Source of the DNA: Apteryx mantelli
Lineage: Eukaryota; Chordata; Aves; Apterygiformes; Apterygidae
Assembly: GCF_036417845.1 (NCBI RefSeq)
Contig: NC_090014.1
Coordinates: 124,001-188,000, forward strand
Length of the DNA: 64,000 nucleotides
Direction of reading: 5' to 3'
Positions within the stretch are counted from its first letter, which is position 1. Each line of letters opens with the position of its first letter. Under the pieces are notes generated by a model. That model saw nothing but the letters and a program-made list of their open reading frames with translations. It made no database searches and was not told where the DNA came from. Shown here one piece after another: positions 35,101 through 51,554 of the stretch. The position numbers and the translations under genes were made by a program.

Positions 35101-38100
35101 ACGGCACGCACAGGGACACACGGAGACACACGGTGCACAGGGACACGTGGGGACACACAAGGACATGCCACACACATCACGTAGGGGGGAACGGGGACGC
35201 ATCACGCGGGGGGGACACGTCGCAGAGGACACACGTCACAGGGGAACATGTGACATGTGTCGCGGGGCCGAGGGGACGCGTGTGGCGGGGGGGACACGTG
35301 TCATGGGGGGGGACACACACCAGGCATCATGGGGACAGGGGGGAGCACGTGGCACATGGGGGGACACGTGCAGCTGGGACCCGGGCTCATGGGCACGTGT
35401 GCGCTTGTGTCACGAGCTGGCCCGGTCTCAGCTCCAGCTGTGCTATCTCTGCCCCAGCCCCGGGGCGTCCCCCCGCGTGTCCCCGCATGTCCCCACGTCC
35501 CCTCCGCGTCCCCCCCGCGCCCCCCCCCGCGCCCTGGGGTCGCACCGTGTTGTGGAAGTCCTCGATCGTGAACTCGGTGAAGCCCTGGGCCACCAGGTCG
35601 TCCTTGCTGCGGGCCGAGATCTCCTTGAACCTGCCCCGCAGAGAGAGAAGGGCTGCTGCCGCCGCCGGGGGGGGGCCCAGGCGTCCGGGAGGGGGCCCAG
35701 GCGTCCGGGGGGGGGGGCCCAGGCGTCCGGGGGGGGGCCCTGCTTCCCTCCCCCCCCAACCGGGGACCCAGGCGTCCGGGCATCCCAGCTCCCCCCCCCC
35801 CCCCCCCCACAGCCCCCCTTCCCCCCTCCCAGGGGCCCAGGCGTCCGGGCCCAGCTGGGCCCCATCTCAGGGTAACGAGGGGCTCGTTAGCAGCCGCTCC
35901 GCTAACGAGGCTCCTGCCCAGCCCCTCAGTGCCCTCACCTGGGGGCCCGGACGCCTGGGCCCTCGGCTGGGTCCCCCCCACCCCTCTGCCCCCCCCTCTC
36001 CCAGGGGGCCCAGGTGTCTGGGCCCAGCTGGGCCCCCATCTCAGGGTAACGAGGGGCTCGTTAGCAGCCGCTCTGCTAACGAGGCTCCTGCTCAACCCCT
36101 CAGTGCTCTCACCTGGAGCCTGGACGCCTGGGCCCTCAGCCAGGTCCCATCGCCCCAGGGGACCCAGGCGTCCTGGTGACCCCCCCCTTTCTGGGACCCC
36201 AGTATCTGAGGGGCCCTGGCGTCCGGGCACCCCCCCCCCAATGGGACCCCGGTGTCCGAGGGGCCCCGGTGTCCAGGTGGCACCCCCCCCATGGGGCCCA
36301 GGCGTCCGAGGGGCCCCGGCGTCCAGGTGGCACCCCCCCCATGGGACCCCGGCGTCCGAGGGGCCCCGGCGTCCGGGCGCACCGCTGCAGCTCCTGGCCG
36401 TCCTCCAGCAGGGCCTCGAGGTGGGCGAAGCCGAAGGCCCGGTAGAAGCAGTTGCCGTCTGGCCGCGTCTTGCGAATGTACGAGTACTTCTGCAGCAGGT
36501 CCTGGGGACGCGGGGACACGGGGACATGGTGACACCGGGCCCTGCCGGTCCCGGGGGCGCGGGGGACTTCTCGGGGGGGTTGGGGACACCCTGGGGCCCG
36601 CAGCGATGTGCCATAGCGCTGTGCCAGGACTCCCAGTGCCAAACCAGTGCTGTGACAGGGCTCCCAGTGCCACCACGGGGTTCCCAGTGCTGTGACAGGG
36701 CTCCCAGTGCCACCACGGGCCTCCCAGTGCCAAACTGGCACCACGACGGGATTCCCAGCACTGTGAGAGGGCTCCCAGCCCTACAACGGGCCTCCCAGTG
36801 CCAAACCGGTGCCGTGCCGGGGCTCCCGGTGCCATGACGGCGCTCCCAGTCCCAAACTGGTGCCGTGACGGGGCTCCCAGTCCCAAACTGGTGTCACAGT
36901 GGGGTTCCCGGCATCACGACGGAGCTCCCAGTGCTGGGGCGGCGTGGGTACCTTGATTTTCTCCTGGTAGACGTGGTCGTCCTCGGCGTACTCCTTGTAG
37001 AGCACCGCCAGGTCCAGGCGCTCCGACACCAGCGGGTTCTGCACCGCGATCTGCGCCGGAGCCGCGGGTCAGGATGCGGCCCCGGTGGAAAGGGGGGGGA
37101 GCCGCCTACAACTCCCAGCGTGCCCCGCGGCGCCGCCCCCCTCTCCGCCCAGCCTCGCCCCGCCGCGGGGCACGCTGGGAGTTGCAGTCCGCGGAGGCCC
37201 CCGCCGCAGAGAGGAGCCCGATGACTGCAGCTCCCAGCCTGCACCGCGGCGCCACCCCCCCCACTCTCCGCCCCGCCCCCCGCCGCCGCGGGGCACGCTG
37301 GGAGTTGTAGTTCGCGGCCGCCCTGCCGCGGGGGGGGGGGAAGCTCCGCGCTAAAGGCCCGCGGTTGGGGGGGGGGGGGGGGGGGGAGTTGTTTTCCCCC
37401 GGTTTTGAGGGGGGAACGTAGCGGTTTTGGGGGGGTCCCGGGAGGGGGGGGGGAGGGATTTTGGGGACACCCCCCCCCTCCTCCCCCGCCCTCACCTCCT
37501 GCTGGATCCGGTCCTGCTGCGCCATGATGGCTTCGTCGTAGGCCAGGCAGTTCACTCCTGCGGGGTGGGGGGGTGGGGGGTCAAATCACCCCCCTCCCCG
37601 GCCAAAACAGACCCAGGAGTCCGGCCCTTCCCCCCCCCACAATGCTCACCCCCATTTTGGGGGACCCCTCGGGGTTCTGCACCCCCAAAATGCCCCTGTG
37701 GCTGAGGAGGGGCAATGGAAGAGTTCTGGGGTAGGGGTGGGGGGAAACAGGGATCCAATTAAGGGGGTCCCCGAGGGGGGTTTTGGGGGGGCCACGCGGG
37801 GGGGTCCGTGGGGATATCAGAGCCCCCACTGGGGGTTTGGGGGAGGTCATGGGGGGGTATTGGGGTTCCCCACTGGGGTTTTGGAGGGTTGGGGCTCCAC
37901 TAGGGGTTTTGTGGGGGTCGCCGGGGGGTATCGGGGCCCCATTGGGGGGCTTGGGGGGCAGCGGGGGGGGGTCGTGGGGTATCGGGGGCCCCATGAGGGG
38001 GGGTCTCCGAGGTGGTGTTGGGGCCCCACTGCGGGTATTGGGGGCCCAGGCAGGCAATGGGGGGTATTTGGGCCCCCATTGGGGTTTTGGGGGGCAGCAG

Positions 38101-38700
38101 GGGGGGGTCCATGGGGTATCAGGGCTCCCACTGGGGGTTTTGGGGGCAGTGGGGGGGTCCCCATGGGGGTCTCGGGGCCCCCATTGCGGTTTGGGGGGGT
38201 TGGGGGAAGGGATCGGGGGCCCACTGGGGTTTTTTTGGGGGGCCTCGGGGATTCCGTGGGGTAGCCAAGCCCCATAAGGGGGGTCCCCGAGGGGGGGGGT
38301 CGGGGCGCCATTGGGGGGTCCCCATGGGGGGGGGGCCGCGCCCCATTGCGGGGATCCCCGTTTGGGATATTGAGGGGCCCCGGGGGGGGTCATTACGGGG
38401 GTCCTCGGGGGGGTAACGGGGCTCCGGGGGGGGATCCGGCCGGGGGGGGGTCTGTGGGTCACCGGGGCGCGATGGGCTCCCGCCGGGGGGGGGACCCCCG
38501 TGGGGGTGGCGGGGCCCGGCCGGGGGGGGGGGATCGGACCCCCGCGGGCCGATGGGGGCGCGGGGACCGGCCCCGAGGGGGGGGGGGCCCGGCCGCAGGA
38601 TCCCGCCGGGCCCCCCCCGAGCCCCCCCGCGGCGGCGCCGTTACCGTCCGCGTCCCCCCCCCAGCGGCTCCGGCTTCTGCTGAGGCTCCTCCGCCGCCAT
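32152..38700 (-). CDS. OTUB1: OTUB1, copy B (otubain-1), two +1 indels
   Basis: Exons from 5' to 3' are 38645-38700, 37496-37557, 36952-37050, 36383-36501, 35546-35630, 33715-33910 and 32152-32349. Here exon 4 (119 nt) is intact and reads KTRPDGNCFYRAFGF, with the catalytic Asp and Cys. Exon 1 has nine C on plus where copy A has eight (56 against 55 nt). Exon 6 is 196 against 195 nt, with an extra G in GGCGGG, turning HRRFFEQF into another frame. Since copy A is right at both places and wrong in exon 4, the two copies together support an intact OTUB1 of about 270 residues. Confidence 0.95.
33950..35370. repeat. OTUB1 intron 5 array, copy B
   Basis: Same units as 11150-13440. The middle GACACGCTATGACACG section is much reduced. 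Confidence 0.9.
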
Positions 38701-39486
38701 CTTGCTGCTGCAGCCCCGCACCCCGCAGCACTTCCGGGTCGCCGCCCGCCCCGCCGGAAGCGCTCCCGGCCCCTAGCAACCGCCCCTGGCGACCGGGCCC
38801 GCCTTAGCAACCGCCTCCGGCAGCCCGCACCGGGCCTGGCAGCCGGCTCCGCCCCTAGCAACGGGCTCCGCCCCTGGCAACCGGCACCTCCCCAGGCAAT
38901 CGGTACTGCCCCCTAGCAACCGGCACCGCCCCCTAGCAACCAGCACTAGCCCTAGCAACAGGAACTGGTCCCTCGCAACAGGCTCCGCCCCTGGCAACCG
39001 TCACGGTGACCTAGCAACTGCACCTAGCAACCACCCTCACCTGGACCTCCCTAGCAACCGCTCTCAATCCCAGCCCCTAGCAACTACTGTCTTCCTCAGC
39101 AACCACCCCAGCAACAGCCCCATCCCTTAGCAACCATCCCTAGCAACCACCCTCATCCCCTAGCAACAGCCCCCACCCCAGCAACCACCTTCACCACCAG
39201 GCCCCAGCAACAGCCCCCATCCCTAGGAACTGCCCCTAGCAACCACCCCAGCAACTGTCTTCATCTCCTAGCAACCACCCTCATCCCCTAGCAACAGCCC
39301 CCATCCCCTAGCAACCACCCCCGGAGGACTGAGCTTCACCACAGAGCACCCCCCACCCCACCCCTTTTCCAGGGCTCTGATGTCACCCAGTGACCTCAGA
39401 GCAAGCCCAGGTGACATCACCCCCCCCCCGGGGGACCCAGGCATCCGGGCAGAGACAGGCGGAAGTGGGCAGAGCATCAAGCGGCC

Positions 39487-39492
39487 TTTATT
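39487..39492 (-). terminator. COX8A: COX8A poly(A) signal, copy B
   Basis: Plus-strand TTTATT, same position relative to the stop as in copy A. Confidence 0.7.
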
Positions 39493-39954
39493 GGGGGGCG
39501 GGCACCACCGCAGTGGTCCTGGGGGGGCCCCGGTGGTCCCGGTGCAGGGTCCCGGGGCTACTGGGGGTCCCGGGGGGGTCGCCGGTGGGCCCAGTGCAGG
39601 GTCCCAGGGGCTAACAGGGTTCCCGATGGCCCCGGGACAGGGCCCCGGGTGCTAATGGGGGTCCCGGTGGTCCCGGAGGGGTCCCCGGTGGTCCCGGTGC
39701 GGGGGTCCCGGTGCTAACGGGGGTCCCTGGTGGTCCCGGTGCGGGGTCCTGGCGCTAACGGGGGTCCCCGTGGGGTCCCTTGTCGTCCCCAGTGGTGCCG
39801 GTGCAGGGTCCCGGTTCGGTGCCCCCGTGGCGGTCCCGCTGCAGAGTCGCGCTGGTCCCGGGGGGGGGTGTCTCGGTGCCGGTGCGGTGCCGGCAGAGGG
39901 TCTCAGCGGCGGGGGGGGGGTCGCGGTGCGGCGGGAGGGGCCGGGGGGGGGGGG

Positions 39955-40285
39955 TCACTCCCGTTTCTTGTAGTCCTCGAGGTTCGCCAGCACCCAGGCG
40001 GCCGGGCCCAGACAGCTCAGGAACATGGCGGCGAAGCCCACGACGGTCTCCTGCGGGCAGAGCCCCGTGAGCGCCACCGGCGCCGCCAAGGTCACCCGCT
40101 CCCCCGGCCTCCCCCCCCCCGCCACCTCCCGCCGCCGCCCCCTCAACGTCCCGGCCCCGGTCCCGGTGCTCACCGCGAGCCCCAGCGGCTGCTGCGGCGG
40201 CCCCGAGATGAGGCCGCGCCGCGCCGGGCCGGGCCCGCCCCGCGGGGCGCAGCAGAGCGCGGGCCAGGCGGGCGGCGGGCAGCAT
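39955..40285 (-). CDS. COX8A: COX8A, copy B
   Basis: Exon 2 (39955-40050) is identical in protein to copy A (ETVVGFAAMF to LEDYKKRE, then TGA). Exon 1 (40174-40285) starts MLPAARLARALLRPAGRARP and is 112 nt, again not a multiple of three as exon 2 phase demands. Against copy A it lacks one base in the GCCGC-CGCAGCAG stretch. An upstream AG that would fix the phase exists only in copy A, where it does not help. So exon 1 still has an unresolved indel or a different true start. Confidence 0.85.
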
Positions 40286-41354
40286 GGCGGCGGACAGCGG
40301 CGGAAGCGGCAGTCGCGTCACTTCCGGCGGCGGCTGGCGCGGAGGGAGGGGCGTGGCCGGGCGGCGAGGGTACGCCTCCTGCGCGCTCGGCCACGCCCCC
40401 TCCACGCTCAGCTTCACATGTCAGCTCCCAGGCTCGGCCCCGCCCCCTCTGCATCAAGCCCCGCCCCCTCCACACTCAGCTTCACCCACCTCAGTGCCTG
40501 GGCTCGGCCCCGCCCCTCTGCACTCAGCCCCGCCCCCTCCACACAGCTTCATCCACCTCAGCCCCTGGGCTCGGCCCCGCCCCTCCACTCTTGGCCCCGC
40601 CCCTCCACACACTGCTTCACCTGTCTCAGTGTCTGGGCTCGGCCCCGCCCCCTCTGTGCCAAGCCCCGCCCCCTCCCATTGGGACCCACCCCCCTTGTCA
40701 TACATATGCAGGCATGTGCCCTGCCCCACGCCACACTCTCCCTGCGGCCATGATATGTTGTTGCATGTCCCCACGTGCAGCCACGCTGCGTGTCCATGCA
40801 GCTGCCCCTCCATGTCTGCGTGTTCACCCCTGTGTCCAGCTGCATGTGCATCTGTGTTCCCACCCCTTGCGTGTCCAGCAGCACACCTCTGTGCTTGCGT
40901 GTCCTCTGCATGTCCAGCTCTGCGTGTGCCCATGCTTGTGCACCCCATGTGTGCCCCGCTGCCTCAATCACAGCCCCCGTGTCCACGTTGGCGTGTCCTG
41001 TGTGCACATGTCTGGGGTTCCATGTTCAGCCATGTGCTCACATGTCCTGTGCTGGCATGTGCAGCTGTGCATGTGTCCCCATGCTAGTGTGTCCCCCATC
41101 ACGGCACACGGCAGCAGCGCTCCATGTCCCCCCCCCCCCCCCGCAGCTTGGGAGGGGAGAAGCAAAGCATGCTGGGAGCTGTCATTGGGGGAATGGCAGC
41201 TGCAAGGCCTGCTGGGAAATGGAGTCCTCCAGCCCTGGAGGTGCCATATAGGGGGGGTGAACAAGGCTGGGGAGGGACCCAGGCGTCCTGCCCCCCCCCC
41301 CAAAAAAAAACCCCACCCAGGGAAGGGGCCAGCACGAGGCGTCGACAAAGTGTT

Positions 41355-41360
41355 TTTATT
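41355..41360 (-). terminator. NAA40: NAA40 poly(A) signal, copy B
   Basis: TTTATT on plus, about 300 nt past the stop at 41662. Confidence 0.6.
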
Positions 41361-41661
41361 GGTAACGTACAAACAAAACCGATGCAAAAAGGGGTGGGGG
41401 GGCTGGGGGGGGGTCCCTTCGATTCCAGCGAGGTGTTAAAAAAATAAAATAAAAGAAGGAAAAAGAAAAAAACGGGGGGGAAAAAAAACCCAAAAACAAT
41501 AATTAAAAAAACCCCAATGCCCAGAGGAGGCGCCGGAGGCCGCTTCCTCCCCCGGGAGCCCCCCGAAAGGGCGGTGGGGGGGACTCACCACACCGGGGGG
41601 GGGTGAGCGGTGCCCGGAGGAGGAGGAGGAGGAGGAGGAGGAGGAGGAGGAAGGGCGGCGC

Positions 41662-46059
<4,398 letters not shown>

Positions 46060-46131
46060 GGCAGCGGCTCGGCGGCGCGGCGGAGCGGGGGCCGCGGGGG
46101 GGACTGAGGGGGCGCCCGCGGGAGCGCGCCC

Positions 46132-46337
46132 TATATATAGGGGGGGGGGGAGGGAGGGGGAGGAGCGCGACGCGCGCGAGCCTCCGGCCGCCCAGCGCGC
46201 CACTGCGCCTGCGCGCGGGGTGGGGTGGGTGGGGGGGAGCGACGCCGCGCGCGGGAGCGAGCAATGCGCAGGCGCGCGCGGTCGGGTTGGTTGGGGGGGG
46301 TGAGGCGCTGCCCACCCCCCTCGCTGGGCGCATGCGC
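46132..46337 (-). promoter_or_regulatory. NAA40: NAA40 promoter, copy B
   Basis: TATATATA at 46132-46139 and NRF1-like sites at 46204-46215, 46265-46276 and 46328-46337. Spacing matches copy A. Confidence 0.6.
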
Positions 46338-46534
46338 CGCGTTGGGTTTTGGTGGGGGGGGAGAGGGAGGCGCGCGACGGCCGGCGGCGCCAACGGCCGG
46401 GCGCGTGGCGGCGCCGTTGGGCGCGAAGGCAGCTGGGCGCTGATTGGCTGGGAGGGCGGGAGGGCGGGAGAGCGGGCGGCCCCGCCCCGCCCCGCCCCGC
46501 CCCGCCCCGCCCCTCGCGCTGAGGGGCTGCCCCG

Positions 46535-48310
46535 CTGCTCCACCCACTGCCCCACGGCTGCCTCACGGCTGCCCCACAACCTGCCCCATTGCCCCACGGC
46601 CACCCCATGACCTGCCCCACTGCCCCATGGCTGCCCCACGGCCTGTCTCATTGCCCCACGGCTGCCTCACAACCCGCCCTGCTGCCCCATGGCTGCCCCA
46701 CAACCTGCCCCATTGCCCCACGACCTGCCCCATTGCCCCACGGCCACCCCATGACCTGCCCCACTGCCCCATGGCAGCCCCACAACCTGCCCCATTGCCC
46801 CACAGCTGCCCCACGACCTGCCCCACTGCCCCATGGCTGCCCCACAACCTGCCCCATTGCCCCACGACCTGCCCCATTGCCCCACGGCCACCCCATGACC
46901 TGCCCCGCTGCCCCACGGCTGCCCCACGACCTGCCCCACTGCCCCACAGCAGCCCCACAACCTGCCCCATTGCCCCACAGCTGCCCCACGACCTGCCCCA
47001 CTGCCCGATGGCTGCCCCACAACCTGCCCCATTGCCCCACGACCTGCCCCATTGCCCCACGGCCACCCCATGACCTGCCCCGCTGCCCCACGGCTGCCCC
47101 ACGACCTGCCCCACTGCCCAATGGCTGCCCCACAACCTGCCCCATTGCCCCACGACCTGCCCCATTGCCCCACGGCTACCCCACGACCTGCCCCGCTGCC
47201 CCACGGCTGTCCCACGACCTGCCCCACTGCCCCATGGCTGCCCCACGGCCTGTCTCATTGCCCCACGGCTGCCTCACAACCTGCCCTGCTGCCCCACGGC
47301 TGCCCCACGACCTGCCCCACTGCCCCACGGCCACCCCATGACCTGCCCCATTGCCCCACAGCTGCCCCACGACCTGCCCCACTGCCCCATGGCTGCCCCA
47401 CAACCTGCCCCATTGCCCCACGACCTGCCCCATTGCCCCACGGCTACCCCACGACCTGCCCCACTGCCCCACGGCTGCCCCACGACCTGCCCCATTGCCC
47501 CACAGCCTGTCTCATTGCCCACGGCTGCCCCATGACCTGCCCCACTGCCCCACAGCTCCCCCATTGCCCCATGGCTGCCCCATTGCCCACCCCGCTGCCC
47601 ACGGCTGCCCCATTGCCCCATAGCTGCCCACGACCTGCCCCGCTGCCCACAACCTGCCCCATTGCCCCACGGCTGCCCCACGACCTGCCCCACTGCCTGC
47701 CCCACTGCCCCATGGCTGCCCCACAACCTGCCCCGCTGCCCCACGGCTGCCCCATTGCCCCACGGCCACCCCATGACCTGCCCCACTGCCCCATGGCTGC
47801 CCCACGGCTGCCCCACAACCTGCCCTGCTGCCCCACAACCTGCCCCACTGCCCACCCCACTGCCCATAGCCCCATGGCTGCCCCATGGCCTGCCCTGCTG
47901 CCCATGACCTGCCCCACTGCCCCACGGCTGCCCCATGGTCTACCCCACTGCCCCACAGCTGCCCCATTGCCCCATGGCTGCCCCACTGCCCACCCACTGC
48001 CCCACAGCCTGACCCACTGCCCCATGGTTGCGCCATGGCTGCCCCCATTGCCCCATGACTGCCCCACGACCTGCCCCACTGCCCACCCCACAGACCCATG
48101 GCTGCCCCGTGGCCTGCCCCAGTGCCCCACGGCCTGCCCCACTGCCCCATAACCTGCCCCATTGCTTCACAGCCTGCCCCTCTGCCCCACTGCCCACCCC
48201 ATTGCCTGCCCCACAGCCTGCCCCATAGCCCACAACCTGCCCCATAGCCCACAACCTGCCCCATTGCCCCATGCCCTGCCCCACTGCCCCCCAGCCTGCC
48301 CCATAGCCCC
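46535..48310. repeat. 31-nt minisatellite, copy B
   Basis: Counterpart of 24345-25830. More regular and longer, with added GCCCCACGGCCACCCCATG blocks. Confidence 0.9.
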
Positions 48311-49323
48311 CGGCCCCGCTGCGGGGAGGGGGGGGGCCCCACCTGCCCCACATCTCCCCACGGCGCGAGGACCGACGCAGCGGCGAGCAGCCGCCCGTGC
48401 CCCCCCCGCCCCGCACACGCGTGTGCCCTGCCCCACACGTGTGTGTGCGTGCGCCGGGGGAGGCGGGGGGGGGGCTCCCAGCCCCACGGCGGCCCACGGC
48501 GACGCCTTTGTGCGCACCACAGCGGCGGGGGGGCAGCGGCAGATGGCGGCGGGGCTCTTTGTTCGGCTCCGGGCAGCGCGGGGAGACGGCGCCGCGCCGG
48601 CGTGTGCGTGCACACGTGAGCCACACGCGTGTGCGTGACCCCCCCCACACACACACATACGTGTGGGGGACCCCGGGGGGCTCAGCCCCACACGCGCCCC
48701 GGCGCCGGGCCGCCCGGCAGGGGCCGGCAGGGAAAAGGGTCGCGCAGGGACGGCACGCGTGTGCGAGACGTGTTCCCGTCCTTGGCGTGTGCGAGCTGTG
48801 TCCCTGTCCCTTGGCGTGTGCAACCCATGTCCCTGTCCCTTGGCATGTGCGAACTGTGTCCCCATCCCTTGCCGTATGAGACCCTTGTCCCTGTCCCTTG
48901 GCGTGTGCAAGACGTGTCCCTGTCCTTGCCATGTGTGAGACGTGTCCCCGTCCCTTGGTGTGTACAAGCTGTGTCCCCGTCCTTGGCATGTGCAAGCCGT
49001 GTCCCCGTCCCTTGGCATGTGCGACCCTTGTCCCCGTCCTTGGCATGTGCGAGCTGTGTCCCCGTCCCTTGGCGTGTGCAAGCCATGTCCTCGTCCCTTG
49101 GCATGTGCAACCCGTGTCCCATCCCTTGGCATGTGCAACCCGTGTCCCCATCCCTTGGTGTGTGTGACCCGTGTCCCCATCCCTTGGCGTGTGCGAGCCG
49201 TGTCCCCATCCCTTGTATGTGCCCCTCCGCGTGGCGCTTGCGTGTGCCGCTCTCTCCACGCAGGTGCTGAGGCGTTTGCACGGACACGCACGGGTTTGGC
49301 ACCGACCCGCGTGGGGTTCGCAC

Positions 49324-49587
49324 GGACACGTGAGCGTTCCCATGGACACGTGAGCATTTCCACGGACACATGAGCGTTCCCACGGACACGTGAGCGTTCC
49401 CATGGACACGTGAGTGTTCCCATGGACACGTGAGCATTTCCACGGACACGTGAGCGTTCCCATGGACACGTGAGCATTTCCACGGACACATGAGCGTTCC
49501 CACGGACACGTGAGCGTTCCCACGGACACGTGAGTGTTCCCATGGACACGTGAGCATTTCCACGGACACGTGAGCGTTCCCACAGAC
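49324..49587. repeat. 20-nt VNTR GACACGTGAGCGTTCCCATG, 13 units
   Basis: Thirteen units here against two at the matching place in copy A (27165-27205). Each unit holds CACGTG. Confidence 0.9.
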
Positions 49588-49589
49588 AC

Positions 49590-50800
49590 ACAGGGGGGTT
49601 CACACAGACCCACGTGGGGTTTGCACAGATCCGTGGGGGATTCCCATGGTCCTGCGTGGAGCTTGCACGGACTCGTGGCTGTTTGCACAGACCCGTGTGG
49701 GGTTTGCACGGACCCGTGTGGGGTTTGCACGGACCCGTGTGGGGTCACATGGACACACAGGGGTTTTGCATGGACCCATGTGGGGTTTGCACGGACCTGT
49801 GTGGGGTCACATGGACCCGTGTGGGATTTGCACAGACCCATGTGGGTTTGCACGGACCCGTGTGGGGTTTTGCATGGACCCGTGTGGGGTTTGCACAGAT
49901 CTGTGGGGGATTCCCATGGTCCTGCGTGGAGCTCGCACGGACTCGTGACTGTTTACACAGACACGTGTGGGTTTGCACGGACCCGTGTGGGGTTTGCATG
50001 GACCCGTGTGGGGTCACACGGACCCATGTGGGGTTCACATGGACCTGTGTGGGGTCACACGGACACGCAGGGGTTTTGCATGGACCCGTGTGGGATTTGC
50101 ACGGACCCGTGTGGGGTCACATGGACACACAGGGGTTTTGCATGGACCCATGTGGGGTTTGCACGGACCTGTGTGGGGTCACATGGACCCGTGTGGGATT
50201 TGCACAGACCCATGTGGGTTTGCACGGACCCGTGTGGGGTTTTGCATGGACCCGTGTGGGGTTTGCACAGATCTGTGGGGGATTCCCATGGTCCTGCGTG
50301 GAGCTCGCACGGACTCGTGACTGTTTACACAGACACGTGTGGGTTTGCACGGACCCGTGTGGGGTTTGCATGGACCCGTGTGGGGTCACACGGACCCATG
50401 TGGGGTTCACATGGACCTGTGTGGGGTCACACGGACACGCAGGGGTTTTGCATGGACCCGTGTGGGATTTGCACGGACCCGTGTGGGTTCGCACAGACCC
50501 GTGTGGGGTCACACGGACACGCAGGGGTTTTGCATGGACCCATGTGGGGTTTGCACAGACCCGTGTGGGGTTTGCACGGACCTGTGTGGGGTTTGCATGG
50601 ACCCGTGTGGGATTTGCACGGACCCGTGTGGGTTCGCACGGACCCGTGTGGGGTCACATGGACCCATGTGGGGTTTGCACAGACCCGTGTGGGGTTTGCA
50701 CGGACCCGTGTGGGGTCACACGGACACGCAGGGGTTTTGCATGGACCCATGTGGGGTTTGCACGGACCCGTGTGGGGTTTGCACGGACCCGTGGGGGGGG
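49590..50800. repeat. 21-nt minisatellite, copy B, with a 372-nt higher-order repeat
   Basis: 49741-50112 is repeated almost base for base at 50113-50484, including non-array words such as GATTCCCATGGTCCTGCGTG. Copy A lacks this second block. Confidence 0.85.
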
Positions 50801-51554
50801 GGGGTCACACGGACACGCGGGGCATTTAACCCGCGCACGCACACGCGTGTGCAGCTGTGCGCACGCGCCCACCCGACGGGAGGCAGCAGCTCACCCAGCG
50901 CCGTCACCCCAATCCCCCGCGTCGTCACCCAAACCACCGCGCCCCCCCCCCCGGGGGACCCTGCCGCCACGCACACGCCACCCGCCACCCGCCACGCGCC
51001 ACCCGCCACGCACACGCCACGCGCCCGGCCGGTGGCGGCGGCGGAGGGCTACGGCGGCGGGGGGGGGCCGGTGCTGAGGCCGGGGGGAAGCTGGAACTAC
51101 TTTAGCGGCGGGAGCAGCCGGAGCCGCTCATTGTGCGCGGGAGCCGCCGCCGCCGCCGCCGCCCCCCCGGCCCCCGCTCGGACCTCGCGTCCCCCCCCCC
51201 CCCCCCCCACCGGGGCGGCTTCCGATCCTGCCTGGGTTCTCTTATATTTTTTTAAGGGGAGGGGGGGTCTTATATAGTGCACGGGGTGGGGGGGGTGTCT
51301 GTCTGTCCAGCCGCGCGACACCGTCCCTGCATCCCGTCCCGCTCCGGCCCTCATCCGAGGGCATCCGGGGACCGAATCCCGCATGGGCGAGCGGGCGGCA
51401 GCGTGGGAACGGCGGCGCTGAGCCCCCTCCGCCGCCGCCGCTGCCGCCGCCGCGGTGCCGCCTGCCCGGCCCGGGGGGGTGGGGGGGCCACGGCGGTGGT
51501 GGCGGCAGCGGTGGCAGCGGGGGGGTCACGGCGGCGGAGCGGCGCGCGGCCGAG

